From assembly GCA_964452495.1 (NCBI GenBank), contig CAYVMC010000007.1, positions 13,559-77,558 of the forward strand: a stretch of DNA of 64,000 nucleotides. Direction: 5' to 3'. The notes beneath the pieces are model-generated. The model saw nothing but the letters and a program-made list of their open reading frames with translations. It did not search any database and had not been told where the DNA came from. Position numbers and translations under genes: made by a program. The DNA is from CALUTH01 sp964452495. Lineage in GTDB: Bacteria; Cyanobacteriota; Vampirovibrionia; Gastranaerophilales; Gastranaerophilaceae. Positions 25,618-36,180 of the stretch are shown piece by piece. Within the stretch, counting starts at the first letter, position 1; every line of letters begins with the position of its first letter.

Positions 25618-28600
25618 CTAGTCCCTTAACTTGACTCCCGTAACCTTGGAAATCCCTTTTTCTTTTTGAGTAACACCAATTGTCCTATTAGCTGATTCTA
25701 TCATAGGTTTTCTGTGAGAAACTACTATAAATTGCGTATCTTTTGACTGTTGTTGAACAATGTGTGCTAATTTTTCTACATTTATACCATCTAAGTTTGC
25801 ATCTACCTCATCAAATGCATAGAACGGGGCAGGCATATAGCGCTGAATTGCGAAAACAAACGCAAGTGCAGTCAAAGATTTTTCTCCGCCAGACATGCTC
25901 TCCAGTCTTTGTTTCTTTTTGTCCCGTGGTTGTGCTTCAATAGTCAAACCACCGGCAAACGGATTTTCCATATTTTCTAAGATTAAAGTTCCTTCCCCGT
26001 CAGAAAGCTGGTGAAACACTTCCTTAAAGTTCTCATTGATATGATTGTATGTTTTTAAGAATGTTTCTTTTTTCAAATCTTCATATCCCTGCATACGTTC
26101 AAGAATTTGTTTTCGCTCGTTAGAAAGAGTTTCCACCTGATTGTGCAGTTCATTTTTGCGAACAGTCATACTATCATATTCTTCTACCGCACGCATATTT
26201 ACCGCACCAAGGTCATCCATTTTCTTTTGCAGTTTTTGTATTTGAGAATTAATCTCATCAATACCCATCTCTGTTGGTTCAAGAGTACTAATTTCTATCC
26301 CTGCATCCTCAAGTTCCTTTCTCACCGCTTCCATCATCGGCTCAAGCTCTCTTCTGCGGGCTTTAAATGATTCTATTTGTTCTGCCGTTTTTTCAATGTC
26401 TGAAGCCTTTAATTGTTTTTTAGTTTCTAAATCTATAAGCTGCGCATTAATTTCATCACGCTGCTTCATCAATTCGCCAAGTTTTTCGGTTATTTCTTTA
26501 ATTTGTTCTTCAAGATTTTCAAGTTGTTCCTTTATAACTTCAATTTCAGCTTTAAAATTTGTTTTATCTTTTTCTAATACTTCATTGTTATCCATTGTTC
26601 TTTGAATATTATCCCGATTGGTTTGAATGGTAGTTTCTGAAAATGCTATCATTTGATTGGCCGATAATATATCATTGTTTGCACTCATCAAGTTTGTATT
26701 AAGCCGTTTTATTTCAAATTCAACAGCTTCTGTCTGCTCTTTGAGCTTTTTAAGTTCTTCATTGTTCATCAGTTTTTCAACTTCCTCAATTTCAGTACTT
26801 TTGACTGCCGTTTGTTCGGAAATTAAAACAAGTTCTTCCTCCATTTTATCAAGTTTATCGGAAATCTGTGCGATTTTAGGCTCTGTGTCTTTTATAATTT
26901 GCGTTTTTTCATCAATAGACACTTGATTAGAATCAAAATCTTTATTCATTGACTTCAATTCTAATTGCGCTTTATTATATTCATTTAGAGTAGCAGAGTA
27001 TTCGGAACGAATTTTTTCAAGTTTTGTTTCAAGCTCCTGCCTTTTATCAATGAGTAATTTATGTTTATTTTTCATTTCTTCAAGACGTGCTTTGAACGTG
27101 CTAAGTTCTTCGTCATCGTTTTGCGAAAATTTAAGCCTTGATTTTTGTAAGGAACCGCCTGTAATTGAACCTGATTTCTCAAATATTTCACCCGCAAGCG
27201 TTACCATCCTATACTTACCGATAAGCCTGTGAGCAGTTGATTGATCTTCTACAACAAGAGTATCTCCCACTGCATAATAGAATGCATTTAAATACTCATC
27301 ATCAAAATCAATCAAGTTTATGGCAAAATCAATAACACCTTTGTCTTTGGGAAGGTGAAGACTTGCCGGAGCTTTAACAATTTTATTTAACGGGATAAAT
27401 GTTGCACGACCTCTGCCCGAAGAATTGAGAATTTCTATACATACAGATGCAACATGCGGATCATCAACAACAATATGCGCCATTCTCCCGCCAACCGCTA
27501 CTTCGAGCGCGGTAGCATACTCTTTATCGACTTTTCCCAACTGCATGAGCGGAGCATGTACACCTTGGATTTTAGCATCCATAATCGCATCCACCGCAAC
27601 AGATGCATTTGATTCTCGTGCAGATTGTTTACTCAATTCTAATTTATAAATCTTTGTTTCTGCAGCCTTTATGTTAAATCCTAAATCTTCTATTTCATTT
27701 TTGGTCTGATCTAAATCCCTCATATTGCTGCTTTGTGCGGTTTTCAAATCTTCCATATCTTTACCCAGCTGCTCAATCATAAGCGCATTTTTATCTTTGT
27801 TGGAAGAATAATCATTTTTAAACACAACTAATTTTTCAAGCTGCTCTTTGGCTTCACTTAAAAGTCTTCTCAATGCACTTAGTTCTGCCTCCAGCGGTGC
27901 CTGTTTTTGAATTATTAATGTTTCTTTATCCCTGAGAGCTTCAAGTTCTTTTCTTAAATTATTACGCTTTTCTAAGTGCTGCTCTGCCGTCTGGTCAAGC
28001 CCCGTCATATCTTCAAGGATTTTTTTCAATTCATCTTTCTTTTTGTCAATATTTTCCTGAATACCTAGAATTTCATCTTCTTTGAGTTTTATCTGTAACT
28101 TAGTATCTTTAATTTTCTTTTCTTGAGCTTCAATACCGTTCTTAAAATTTTCAATTGATTTAAGTCCGTCCTGTATTTGTTTATCAGCATATACAATTGC
28201 TGATTCTTTTCTTGAAATATCGCCTTTAAGTTCTTCAGCCTTTTTCTTAATTTCTATCTGGTGTGCTTCGCCTTTTTCACGTACCAAATCTGAAATCTTT
28301 TTATATTCCTCTTTTATCAAATTAAGACGCTCATCTAAATCTTTTATTTGAACTTCTTCTTCCTTTTTTTTCTTGGTAAATTCAAGAATATTTTCATGAG
28401 CTTTTTCAAGATTTTTTCTTATATCAAAAAATTTTACCGTTGTAATCTGGCTCTCTAACTTTGTTTTATCCTCTTTGAGCTTTTGATATTTAAGTGCAAT
28501 CTCACGTTGTTCTTTTAACTCTTCAAGCCTTTCATCGACAGTTGTAAGAATAAGCATAGCACGCTCCACACGTTGCTCTACGGTTTCCAGTTCACCCTTT

Positions 28601-29112
28601 GCCTGATCTATCCTGCGATCGAAATCGGCAACGCCGGCAATTTCGTCAATTATTTCACGCCGGTCATTTGCAGAACAGTTAGTAATACTTAACACATCAT
28701 TTTGCATCATAACATTATAACTGTTCGGAGTTATATTGTGTTTTTCAAGTTTTATATGAATATCGGTCAAGGAAACGACTTTATCATCAAGATAATATAT
28801 ACTGCTATATCCTTGGGAGGATTTTTTGATTTTTCTTGCAACGGAAAACTCCGCACCTTCATCATTTTCCGCAAAAGTGACTTTTACAAATGCCTCATTT
28901 CTTTTTGTATATGTGGATATGAGATGGAAAAGTTTTTCAGCACGAAGCTTACGGGAAGTTGATAGCCCGAGTGCAAATAAAATTCCATCAATTATATTAC
29001 TTTTCCCTGAACCGTTGGGGCCTGAAATTGTTGTGAACCCATCTAGGAGCGGGATATCTATCTTATTGGCAAACGACTTAAAATTGTCGATTTCCAGTTG
29101 TTTTATATACAT
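25618..29112 (-). CDS. smc: Chromosome segregation SMC ATPase
   Basis: SMC is the condensin ATPase that compacts and separates chromosomes. The start is placed at 29112 (MYIKQLEIDNFKSFANK), preceded by GGAAGGAT, rather than the first open codon at 29151. This gives 1164 residues, typical of the family. Walker A is GPNGSGKS (31-38). Long coiled coils run from about residues 170-500 and 650-990, around a hinge near 500-640 (VHAPLMQLGKVDKEYATALE, GGRMAHIVVDD). The C-terminal head has the signature LESMSGGEKSLTALAFVFAI and Walker B FYAFDEVDANLD. scpA and scpB follow directly. Confidence 0.97.
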   Translation of the reverse strand: MYIKQLEIDNFKSFANKIDIPLLDGFTTISGPNGSGKSNIIDGILFALGLSTSRKLRAEKLFHLISTYTKRNEAFVKVTFAENDEGAEFSVARKIKKSSQGYSSIYYLDDKVVSLTDIHIKLEKHNITPNSYNVMMQNDVLSITNCSANDRREIIDEIAGVADFDRRIDQAKGELETVEQRVERAMLILTTVDERLEELKEQREIALKYQKLKEDKTKLESQITTVKFFDIRKNLEKAHENILEFTKKKKEEEVQIKDLDERLNLIKEEYKKISDLVREKGEAHQIEIKKKAEELKGDISRKESAIVYADKQIQDGLKSIENFKNGIEAQEKKIKDTKLQIKLKEDEILGIQENIDKKKDELKKILEDMTGLDQTAEQHLEKRNNLRKELEALRDKETLIIQKQAPLEAELSALRRLLSEAKEQLEKLVVFKNDYSSNKDKNALMIEQLGKDMEDLKTAQSSNMRDLDQTKNEIEDLGFNIKAAETKIYKLELSKQSARESNASVAVDAIMDAKIQGVHAPLMQLGKVDKEYATALEVAVGGRMAHIVVDDPHVASVCIEILNSSGRGRATFIPLNKIVKAPASLHLPKDKGVIDFAINLIDFDDEYLNAFYYAVGDTLVVEDQSTAHRLIGKYRMVTLAGEIFEKSGSITGGSLQKSRLKFSQNDDEELSTFKARLEEMKNKHKLLIDKRQELETKLEKIRSEYSATLNEYNKAQLELKSMNKDFDSNQVSIDEKTQIIKDTEPKIAQISDKLDKMEEELVLISEQTAVKSTEIEEVEKLMNNEELKKLKEQTEAVEFEIKRLNTNLMSANNDILSANQMIAFSETTIQTNRDNIQRTMDNNEVLEKDKTNFKAEIEVIKEQLENLEEQIKEITEKLGELMKQRDEINAQLIDLETKKQLKASDIEKTAEQIESFKARRRELEPMMEAVRKELEDAGIEISTLEPTEMGIDEINSQIQKLQKKMDDLGAVNMRAVEEYDSMTVRKNELHNQVETLSNERKQILERMQGYEDLKKETFLKTYNHINENFKEVFHQLSDGEGTLILENMENPFAGGLTIEAQPRDKKKQRLESMSGGEKSLTALAFVFAIQRYMPAPFYAFDEVDANLDGINVEKLAHIVQQQSKDTQFIVVSHRKPMIESANRTIGVTQKEKGISKVTGVKLRD

Positions 29113-29482
29113 AATCCTTCCCAAATACAGGCTGAAAAGCCATCCTGCCAAATTTAATTACACAACAAAAATCTGCATGTGTCAAATATATTAACATTCT
29201 GTAATCTGCCGATTCAGGATTAGAACGAATTTTTGCACTTTAAACAGACCATATTGTAAATTATTAGATTAAAAAATAAACTGGCTATTTGCTATGGAGA
29301 AATATTTTAAAATTCTATTGCCCTCATTACCTGCACCTGCAAATAGAGAAAACTGTTAGACAAAAAAACAAGTATTAAACACTGTATTCTCTGCATGTAG
29401 AAATAAATGCACTCAAAAATCACACTTTCCGGTAATTTAACTTTTTATAAATCATCTACACTTAATATAAAAGGAGAGAATT
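29113..29482. other. 370-nt gap upstream of smc and the HdeD-like gene
   Basis: It separates divergent operons and should hold both promoters. I see no RNA gene, repeat or gene remnant in it. Confidence 0.5.
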
Positions 29483-30016
29483 ATGTTAGAGAGAAGGTTT
29501 CTAAACTTTGTCGGTATGGATGGAGTTTTTATGATTATCCTCGGAATAATAATGCTTATTCTGCCTAAAATCACAAGTATGGCAATTGCAGCAGTTCTTG
29601 CCGTTATTCTTGCAGCATACGGATTATACAGAATCGTTAATTCTATTATGGAGAGAAAGTATATACGGCATGTATTCCTAAATATTACTATCGGTATTTT
29701 ACTCTTACTATCCGGAATTTTTCTGTTCTTTTATCCAATGTTTAATCTACTCATCATAACATCAACAATAGGGGTTTATTTTATACTGGAAAGTATTGCA
29801 TCAACCGCATTTGCATTTGAAACAAGAGGACTTGTAAATATGTGGTGGATGAATTTAATATCAAGTATTCTGCAGTTCCTATTAGGTTTCATTATAATTA
29901 TAGGACTTCCGCAAACAGCACTCTGGACTGTCGGAATATTACTCGGCATAAGCTTGCTCGTAACAGGAATGTCCATGCTTACAGTATTTATGGCAACTAA
30001 ATTTGCACGAATTTAA
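29483..30016 (+). CDS. HdeD-like six-TM membrane protein (DUF308)
   Basis: This 177-residue protein consists almost wholly of six hydrophobic segments, arranged as two similar halves (for example VFMIILGIIMLILP near the start and LWTVGILLGISLLVTGM near the end). This is the DUF308 / HdeD pattern. HdeD of Escherichia coli is linked to acid resistance at high cell density; whether that holds here is inference. AAAGGAGAG precedes the ATG. The rhodanese gene follows after 11 nt. Confidence 0.85.
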   Translation: MLERRFLNFVGMDGVFMIILGIIMLILPKITSMAIAAVLAVILAAYGLYRIVNSIMERKYIRHVFLNITIGILLLLSGIFLFFYPMFNLLIITSTIGVYFILESIASTAFAFETRGLVNMWWMNLISSILQFLLGFIIIIGLPQTALWTVGILLGISLLVTGMSMLTVFMATKFARI

Positions 30017-30027
30017 GGAGGTTAAAA

Positions 30028-30417
30028 ATGGAAAATAAATACAATGAATATAGAAATGACACAGAAAAAGCTTTAAAATACTTTTCTAAAATACTCGCAT
30101 ATACAGTAAGTCCTTATGACTTAAAAGAAACAATGGAAAAAACCGGAGCAAGATTGGTAGATGTGAGAAAAAGAGAAGATTACGAAAAAGGACATATTCC
30201 AAATGCAATTTCAATCCCCTATGATGAAATAGATTCGAAACTAGACTCTCTGGACAGAGATATTCCTACAATAGTAAGCTGTTACAATGCAACATGCCTT
30301 TTAGGAGCAAAAGCTGCCATTAAATTTGCTAAACACAACTTCCCTGTAATGGCTCTGCTGGGTGGATATAAGACCTGGACAGAAGATTTGCACTATGCTG
30401 TTACACAGGAAGAATAA
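30028..30417 (+). CDS. Rhodanese-domain protein
   Basis: This 129-residue single-domain rhodanese carries ARLVDVRKREDYEKGHIPNA, the usual substrate-strand and GHI motif. The active-site loop is S-C85-Y-N-A-T-C90, where C85 should carry the persulfide. A helical extension of about 35 residues precedes the domain. Rhodaneses transfer sulfur or serve as sulfur carriers; the acceptor here is unknown. AAGGAGG precedes the ATG and it shares an operon with the HdeD-like protein. Confidence 0.9.
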   Translation: MENKYNEYRNDTEKALKYFSKILAYTVSPYDLKETMEKTGARLVDVRKREDYEKGHIPNAISIPYDEIDSKLDSLDRDIPTIVSCYNATCLLGAKAAIKFAKHNFPVMALLGGYKTWTEDLHYAVTQEE

Positions 30418-30430
30418 AATTCATATTCAA

Positions 30431-30462
30431 ACACACCCGCTTATGTTTTACAGCGGGTGTGT
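30431..30462 (+). terminator. Strong hairpin after the rhodanese gene
   Basis: An 11-bp perfect stem ACACACCCGCT / AGCGGGTGTGT lies 13 nt past the stop. The T-tail is weak (TGTACAAATTG), so it may be an inefficient terminator or an mRNA-stabilising hairpin. The rest of the gap to 30768 shows nothing clear. Confidence 0.6.
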
Positions 30463-30768
30463 TGTACAAATTGTTCATAACCGGCCTTTTCCATTCAATC
30501 TCCCCTAATAAAAAGAAAAGCTATGCACTTATATTGTCCATAGCTGTTGATTAGGGATATGTGTATCGTCGTTTTTTTTAAGGAGTATAGTTATATACTA
30601 TCAATATAAGTCCGATATAAAATCATACGTTTTTACGATTTTTCTAATAAATTTCATGATTTTAATACTTAAAATTTACACCCGTATACTATTCATGCCA
30701 AAAGCCTTGAAATAAACAGTTTTTAAAATATAATCATAAAGATAAAAATGAAGAAAAGGACAGAAAAA

Positions 30769-31116
30769 ATGATGAAAAAGTGTAAAATAACTGTTTTAAG
30801 AAAAATGTTTATACAAGACTTAGCAAAAGAGTATGGCATTGAAGGGTTAACGGCATGCCCCATGCTAAGAGAAGGTCAAGTATTTTACGCAGATTATGCA
30901 AAACCCGAGGGGTTTTGTGATGAAGCATGGAAAGCTATTTATCAATATGTATTTGCACTGTCACATGGTGCTGAAAAAGATGTATTCTACTATGGTGACT
31001 GGATTAAAACACCTGGAGTTGCAATTTGTACCTGTAACGACGGCTTAAGACCGGTTATTTTCAAAATCGAGGCAACAGAGGAAGAGTCTGTAATTGATTA
31101 TACACCGGTTAAATAA
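30769..31116 (+). CDS. TIGR04076-like small protein
   Basis: This 115-residue protein resembles the TIGR04076 family found in anaerobes. Features are KCKITVLRKMF at the start, a conserved central CPMLREGQVFYADYAKPEGF, and a C-terminal GVAICTCNDGLRPVIFKIE. Several conserved cysteines suggest metal binding, but no function is established. AAAAGGA at 30754-30760 fits the ATG at 30769 better than the one at 30748. The 3' end overlaps the convergent feoAB stop by 8 nt. Confidence 0.7.
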   Translation: MMKKCKITVLRKMFIQDLAKEYGIEGLTACPMLREGQVFYADYAKPEGFCDEAWKAIYQYVFALSHGAEKDVFYYGDWIKTPGVAICTCNDGLRPVIFKIEATEEESVIDYTPVK

Positions 31117-33472
31117 TCATACATCCGACAATATAAACAATATAAGCAACAAGCCATGCCGCAGCGCATTGAAAAAGAACTACTAGTATTGCGTATTTTC
31201 TGCCAAGCTCCTTTCTGACAGTTGCAATAGCTGCAACGCATGGAGTATAAAGAAGTGAAAATACGAGAAACACAAATGCCGTTAATTGAGTAAACAATTC
31301 AGGCAGACGGTCTACATCACCTCCAAGAAGTACGGTTAAAGTACTAACCACACTTTCTTTTGCAGTAAATCCGGTAATAAAAGCAGTCGATATTCTCCAA
31401 TCGGAAATACCCAGCGGTTTAAATATTGGAACCATAATGTTACCTAGCCATGCCAGTAAGCTGTCTGCGGAATCAGTAACAAGATTGAGGCGCGAATCAA
31501 AAGTTTGCAAAAACCAAATTACAATGGTCGCAGCAAATATTATGGTAAATGCTCGAGTAACAAAGTCTTTCGATTTGACATAAATAAGCCTGAAAATATT
31601 TTGCGGACTTGGAATTCTATAATTAGGAAGTTCCATAACAAACGGCACAGGTTGACCTTTAAATACAAAAATTTTTAAAATAAATGCAAAAATTATTCCA
31701 ACAACAATACCGAGAAAATATAAACTTATAATAACCAGTGCCTGATTTTGTGTAAAAAATGCAGCAGTAAATAATGCATAAATAGGAAGTTTCGCAGAAC
31801 AACTCATAAACGGAGTCAATAATATTGTTAATTTTCTGTCACGTTCCGAAGGCAGTGTCCTTGTCGCCATAATGGCAGGCACAGAACAACCAAACCCGAT
31901 AAGCATAGGAACAAAACTCCGCCCAGACAATCCTATTTTTCTAAGCAGTTTATCCATAATAAATGCAACACGTGCCATATATCCTGTATCTTCAAGTATT
32001 GACAGGAAGAAGAACAAAACAATAATAACAGGAAGAAAACTTAGTACACTGCCAACTCCGGCAAAAATTCCGTCAATAATAAGTGATCGAAACACCGGAT
32101 TTAGACCATAAACTACCAGTACTCTATTTGCCAAATCTGTCACATATTCTATAACGCATTCCATTCCATCAGAAAGAAGAATTCCAAAATGCCCGAATGT
32201 AATGTAAAATATTAAAGCCATAATAATTAAAAATGCAGGAATTGCAGTATATTTACCGGTCAGAATTCTATCTGCTTTAAAAGTAATCATTTCCCCAATA
32301 GACTCGACCGGCTTCAGAATATAATCATCGCACAAACGTTCAATAAACGAAAAACGCATATCCGCAAGAGCAGCTCCTCTATCCAGCCCTCGCTCCTGCT
32401 CCATTTCGGAAATTATTTGTTCACAAATTTTATAATCCCCTTCATCTATTGAAAGTGCATTTTTTATAAGAGTATCGCCTTCGGTTAATTTTGTTGCAGC
32501 AAAACGAACAGGTATACCAGCAGCCTGCGCATGATCTTCAATAAGATGACATATTGAATGAATACAACGATGAACAGCCCCCTCATTTTCCTCATCACAA
32601 AAATCAAGCTTAAGTGGAGATTCACAGTAATTTGCTACATTTATTGCATGCTCCGTCAATTCTTCAATCCCTTCATTTTTCAATGCAGAAATCGGAATGA
32701 CAGGAACACCCAATGCAGCCTCAAGACCATTTACATCAACAAACCCGCCGTTGCTTTCTACTTCATCCATCATATTGAGAGCTATAACCATAGGTACATT
32801 TAGTTCTATTAACTGCATAGTAAGGTACAGGTTACGTTCGATATTTGCAGCATCAATAATATTTATAATTCCGTCAGGTCTATCGTATAAGATAAAATTC
32901 CTTGTAACAATTTCCTCATTACTGTAAGGAGAGAGCGAATAAATACCCGGTAAATCAGTTATCGTAATATCCTGATTATTTTTCAGATGCCCTTCTATCT
33001 TATCAACAGTTACTCCTGGGAAGTTCCCAACACGCTGGTTTGAAGCGGTTAATTGATTAAACAGGGTTGTTTTTCCGCTGTTTGGATTACCTGCAAGTGC
33101 AAACTTAATCTTTGTTTTTAAGGGTTGCTGCCCTCTATGCCTCTCTTGTTGAAGTGTATTTTCTCCAATTCTTGAATGTTCTATGTCCCTGAACTCTTTT
33201 TTTCTTAAAGGACAATCATGAGCATTATGAATATTCTTAATACTAATTTTAGCAGCATCCTCTTTTCTAAGAGTCAGTGTATATCCACGAAGCCTAAATT
33301 CCATAGGATTACCAAGCGGTGCAGTTTTTATGAGTGTAACTTCAACACCGGGAGTAAGCCCCATATCAAGTATATGCTGTTTTAATGCTTTATCCTCACA
33401 ATTTATTGAGGCAATTACTGCATCCTTACCAATACCGAGTTTATCTAAACTAGTTTGAGTATTAATATTCAC
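31109..33472 (-). CDS. feoB: Fused FeoA-FeoB ferrous iron transporter
   Basis: FeoB moves Fe2+ across the inner membrane and FeoA is a small SH3-like helper. Here both are one 787-residue chain. Residues 8-78 are FeoA-like (HILDMGLTPGVEVTLIKTAP). A linker of about 45 residues follows, then the FeoB G domain with P-loop GNPNSGKT (128-135) and the DLPGIYSLSPYS motif. The membrane part has Gate-type repeats with LPIYALF and GFGCSVPAIM, the latter holding a candidate pathway cysteine. The start is GTG with AAGG upstream. It faces anaerobic iron supply for the iron-sulfur enzymes nearby (PFOR, HydE, NadA, PflA). Confidence 0.96.
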   Translation of the reverse strand: MNINTQTSLDKLGIGKDAVIASINCEDKALKQHILDMGLTPGVEVTLIKTAPLGNPMEFRLRGYTLTLRKEDAAKISIKNIHNAHDCPLRKKEFRDIEHSRIGENTLQQERHRGQQPLKTKIKFALAGNPNSGKTTLFNQLTASNQRVGNFPGVTVDKIEGHLKNNQDITITDLPGIYSLSPYSNEEIVTRNFILYDRPDGIINIIDAANIERNLYLTMQLIELNVPMVIALNMMDEVESNGGFVDVNGLEAALGVPVIPISALKNEGIEELTEHAINVANYCESPLKLDFCDEENEGAVHRCIHSICHLIEDHAQAAGIPVRFAATKLTEGDTLIKNALSIDEGDYKICEQIISEMEQERGLDRGAALADMRFSFIERLCDDYILKPVESIGEMITFKADRILTGKYTAIPAFLIIMALIFYITFGHFGILLSDGMECVIEYVTDLANRVLVVYGLNPVFRSLIIDGIFAGVGSVLSFLPVIIVLFFFLSILEDTGYMARVAFIMDKLLRKIGLSGRSFVPMLIGFGCSVPAIMATRTLPSERDRKLTILLTPFMSCSAKLPIYALFTAAFFTQNQALVIISLYFLGIVVGIIFAFILKIFVFKGQPVPFVMELPNYRIPSPQNIFRLIYVKSKDFVTRAFTIIFAATIVIWFLQTFDSRLNLVTDSADSLLAWLGNIMVPIFKPLGISDWRISTAFITGFTAKESVVSTLTVLLGGDVDRLPELFTQLTAFVFLVFSLLYTPCVAAIATVRKELGRKYAILVVLFQCAAAWLVAYIVYIVGCMII

Positions 33473-33549
33473 AAAAAACCTTCAATGTTTTTAACAATCA
33501 TATTCTACTACAAAACAAGAAGACTTTTCACTTTACAAGAAGAAAAACA

Positions 33550-34098
33550 TTAAACAACAATATATCCATTTATAGCTTTACTTCTTTCGTTCTCCTTTAG
33601 AAAGTGAGTAAGATATTTTTCAATAGTTTCTTTAACACTCGTATTAAGTTCTTTATCTTTGCCATTTACTACATCATATCTTTTAGTAAGAGCTGAACCA
33701 TGACAAGTTTTCTTTAACCGTTCTAAACGAATACTATCAGTAATATTTTTATCTATAAGTATTTTGTCTATAGTTGTATCCTTTTCAAGTTCAAGCATAA
33801 AACCGTTAGAACGGCTATTAGCCATTGGCCTTAATGTAATCTTTCCATCCCTGAGCGATTCTGTAATAAAACGAGGTTCTTCAAAATATCTGCCTTTCTT
33901 TTTTGCCTTAGCCCTTGCTTCATTTATCAAAATACGTGTTTGAGAAATCAAGTCTGATACCCTCTTATCAAGCTTAGCAGCGTTCTGCAACTCTTGTCGT
34001 AATTCAGCAACCGTTACATGTTGAGATTTAAATGAAGGTTGGTAAGAATATTTTGATTGATAATTATTAGATGTAATATTTGAAGCGATTTTCAACAT
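33550..34098 (-). CDS. FKS-motif protein of unknown function
   Basis: I do not recognise this 182-residue soluble protein. The N-terminus is an Asn/Ser/Tyr/Gln-rich leader ending in Q-P-S-F23-K24-S25, a variant of the FKG motif seen in five other proteins here. It is followed by a Lys/Glu-rich helix and a mixed domain (TLRPMANSRSNGFMLELEKD). No signal peptide or TM is visible. GGAGAATA precedes the ATG. Upstream on the minus strand GTAAAAAGGATGGCAAAAAA resembles the shared GGCAAT element in a degraded form. Confidence 0.7.
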   Translation of the reverse strand: MLKIASNITSNNYQSKYSYQPSFKSQHVTVAELRQELQNAAKLDKRVSDLISQTRILINEARAKAKKKGRYFEEPRFITESLRDGKITLRPMANSRSNGFMLELEKDTTIDKILIDKNITDSIRLERLKKTCHGSALTKRYDVVNGKDKELNTSVKETIEKYLTHFLKENERSKAINGYIVV

Positions 34099-34298
34099 AT
34101 ATTTATTCTCCTTTGCCTGTATAAAAAATGTGAATACTATTTTTTGCCATCCTTTTTACAAAAATTAACAATAATTTAATACCAGACCCACATATATTAA
34201 ATAAAAACTGTAAATCCCATCCGGTCATACAATTAATACATAACTTTCAAAATGTCAGCCAATTACCCGAAAGCAAGAAGTAAAAAGCTATTTATATA

Positions 34299-34327
34299 TA
34301 GACATTACAAATAAAAAATAGTAAGAT
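34299..34327 (+). promoter_or_regulatory. Leaderless promoter of the 600-residue membrane protein
   Basis: TAGACA (34299-34304), a 17-bp spacer and TAAGAT (34322-34327) end 7 nt before the ATG at 34334. No Shine-Dalgarno sequence is present. Confidence 0.55.
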
Positions 34328-34333
34328 AAGCTT

Positions 34334-36136
34334 ATGTATATCAAAAATATATGTTCAGGAATACTAACCAAAAGGATTAAAATATGTTCCATAATATTAA
34401 TTTTATGGCTATCATTATTAATGGTTTATTTTCTAATAAATAAAACCTCTGTCACAACATTTTTTCAAACTATTACACAAGGAACTTCCTCCTTATTATT
34501 AAACAATAATCCCTATGCAACTGTATTATCTCTACTATATGTTATTATACCGCTTGTTCTGATTGTATATATAATAATAAATCTTATAAAACGACAAAAT
34601 TCACTAAAAAAATTCAAACAGCCATTTAATATAAAAGCAATAAAATTCACAGATAATTTAATCTTTTTTAATTTCTTTAGTCCAAAATACAATTTTTCTT
34701 GTAAATATTCGGATATAGAAAAACTACACACAGTAATAATTATAGAAAAAAGACCTACCCCCACCAAATACCGGATTAAAGAAATTGTCCTGCATTTCAC
34801 CGCCCTTAATGGCAAAACTTTTACCATAAAAAATGATGGAGGTTTTCTGCCGGAACAATTTTTGTACAGAATTATAGACTGTGCAAGACAAATTAAAGAT
34901 TTTTCATACAGCCTTAGTGGTGAATACATAAGTTCAAATTTAGATAACAAAATACAACGTTATAAATCAAATACACACAAAACATCTGATAAACTATTAA
35001 CTATTTTAACAATAATTTCAATTGCCGGTTTCTTAGCGGGTATTTGTACGCTAATAATATTTAAAAATCTCGTAATTGAAGAACTAAAAAATAACCAGTA
35101 CACATACCTTATAATAATGGTTTTAATATCCATGCTGCCATTTATTTCGGATATTATTCTTCCAGCTTTTGCATATAAAGATAAGAAAAAAGAATTTGTA
35201 TTATTTAAAATTATTATAATCACTGTCTGTTTCTTACCATTTTTATCTATTAACTATGATAAAGATGTTCTTCAATATATAGATAACATAAAAAGCCACC
35301 TGAAAGAAGGACAAAGCATCTGCGGAAATCTTCCCAGAAACTACAATAATCTTAGCAAAGAAGAAATTTTAAGACAAAGAGAGAAACAGGTTGAACGTTC
35401 CATATTTAACCCGCCCAATTATCAGCCAAGCGAAGAAATTTTTGGAGAAATAACAGCAAATAATAACCCGAGTTACGATAGAACAGCAGGAAATTCCGTA
35501 TTAAGCAAATATATTAATAATCCCAATGTACTTATAGGAATAGACTATGCGTTCAACTTGCCTGTCGATGAAGATAAAATCCAGTTTTGTAAACAACCGG
35601 TACAAAGACTAATGCCGTCAAGTTTTACTTATTATAAAAACAAAAAACTCATTATTGCAAAATACAAAATTCATACCGGTATAATAAATTCAACAATAAA
35701 TTATCAGGGGCAGAAAATTCCGTATCTAATGACACTTAACGGACTCAATGCAAGAGATTTAGGATATGAATACGGATATGCTCTGCGTACAAGAAATATT
35801 AAAATGTTTAAGGACTCTAGCATCCAAAACAAAGTATATAAATTTAACGACTCAATAAATATAGGTTCAACATACGGAATCCCTGACGGTTATAACACCA
35901 TATCTCCAGAGCAGAAGGATTTGTATTTTACCCTGACTGGTCTTCCCGCACAGATAACACTGAAGCTGTGGAAAGAAAAACCATCCAAACGTTCAAAGAG
36001 AGCGGATTTCTATTACACAATCATCCTTGAAAATGGATATTCCAGTTATGATAATTCCGTCCCCAGAAAAAGAATATCACACCGCAGAACAACTAGACGC
36101 CCAAATATAAAAACACCCAGAAAACAGTTTCTTTAA
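34334..36136 (+). CDS. Large membrane protein of unknown function
   Basis: I do not recognise this 600-residue protein. It has hydrophobic segments near residues 18-36 (ICSIILILWLSLLMVYFLI), 62-84, 215-235, 250-272 and 285-300. Between the second and third is a soluble domain of about 130 residues that resembles a PH-like or bacterial PH fold region (YSDIEKLHTVIIIEKRPTPT). The last 280 residues are soluble, with a very basic Arg-rich tail (HRRTTRRPNIKTPRK). No enzyme motif is seen. The gene is isolated and the message is probably leaderless. Confidence 0.7.
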   Translation: MYIKNICSGILTKRIKICSIILILWLSLLMVYFLINKTSVTTFFQTITQGTSSLLLNNNPYATVLSLLYVIIPLVLIVYIIINLIKRQNSLKKFKQPFNIKAIKFTDNLIFFNFFSPKYNFSCKYSDIEKLHTVIIIEKRPTPTKYRIKEIVLHFTALNGKTFTIKNDGGFLPEQFLYRIIDCARQIKDFSYSLSGEYISSNLDNKIQRYKSNTHKTSDKLLTILTIISIAGFLAGICTLIIFKNLVIEELKNNQYTYLIIMVLISMLPFISDIILPAFAYKDKKKEFVLFKIIIITVCFLPFLSINYDKDVLQYIDNIKSHLKEGQSICGNLPRNYNNLSKEEILRQREKQVERSIFNPPNYQPSEEIFGEITANNNPSYDRTAGNSVLSKYINNPNVLIGIDYAFNLPVDEDKIQFCKQPVQRLMPSSFTYYKNKKLIIAKYKIHTGIINSTINYQGQKIPYLMTLNGLNARDLGYEYGYALRTRNIKMFKDSSIQNKVYKFNDSINIGSTYGIPDGYNTISPEQKDLYFTLTGLPAQITLKLWKEKPSKRSKRADFYYTIILENGYSSYDNSVPRKRISHRRTTRRPNIKTPRKQFL

Positions 36137-36180
36137 AAAATGTAAAAATTTTATTATATATGTTTACTTTTTCATCCTTG

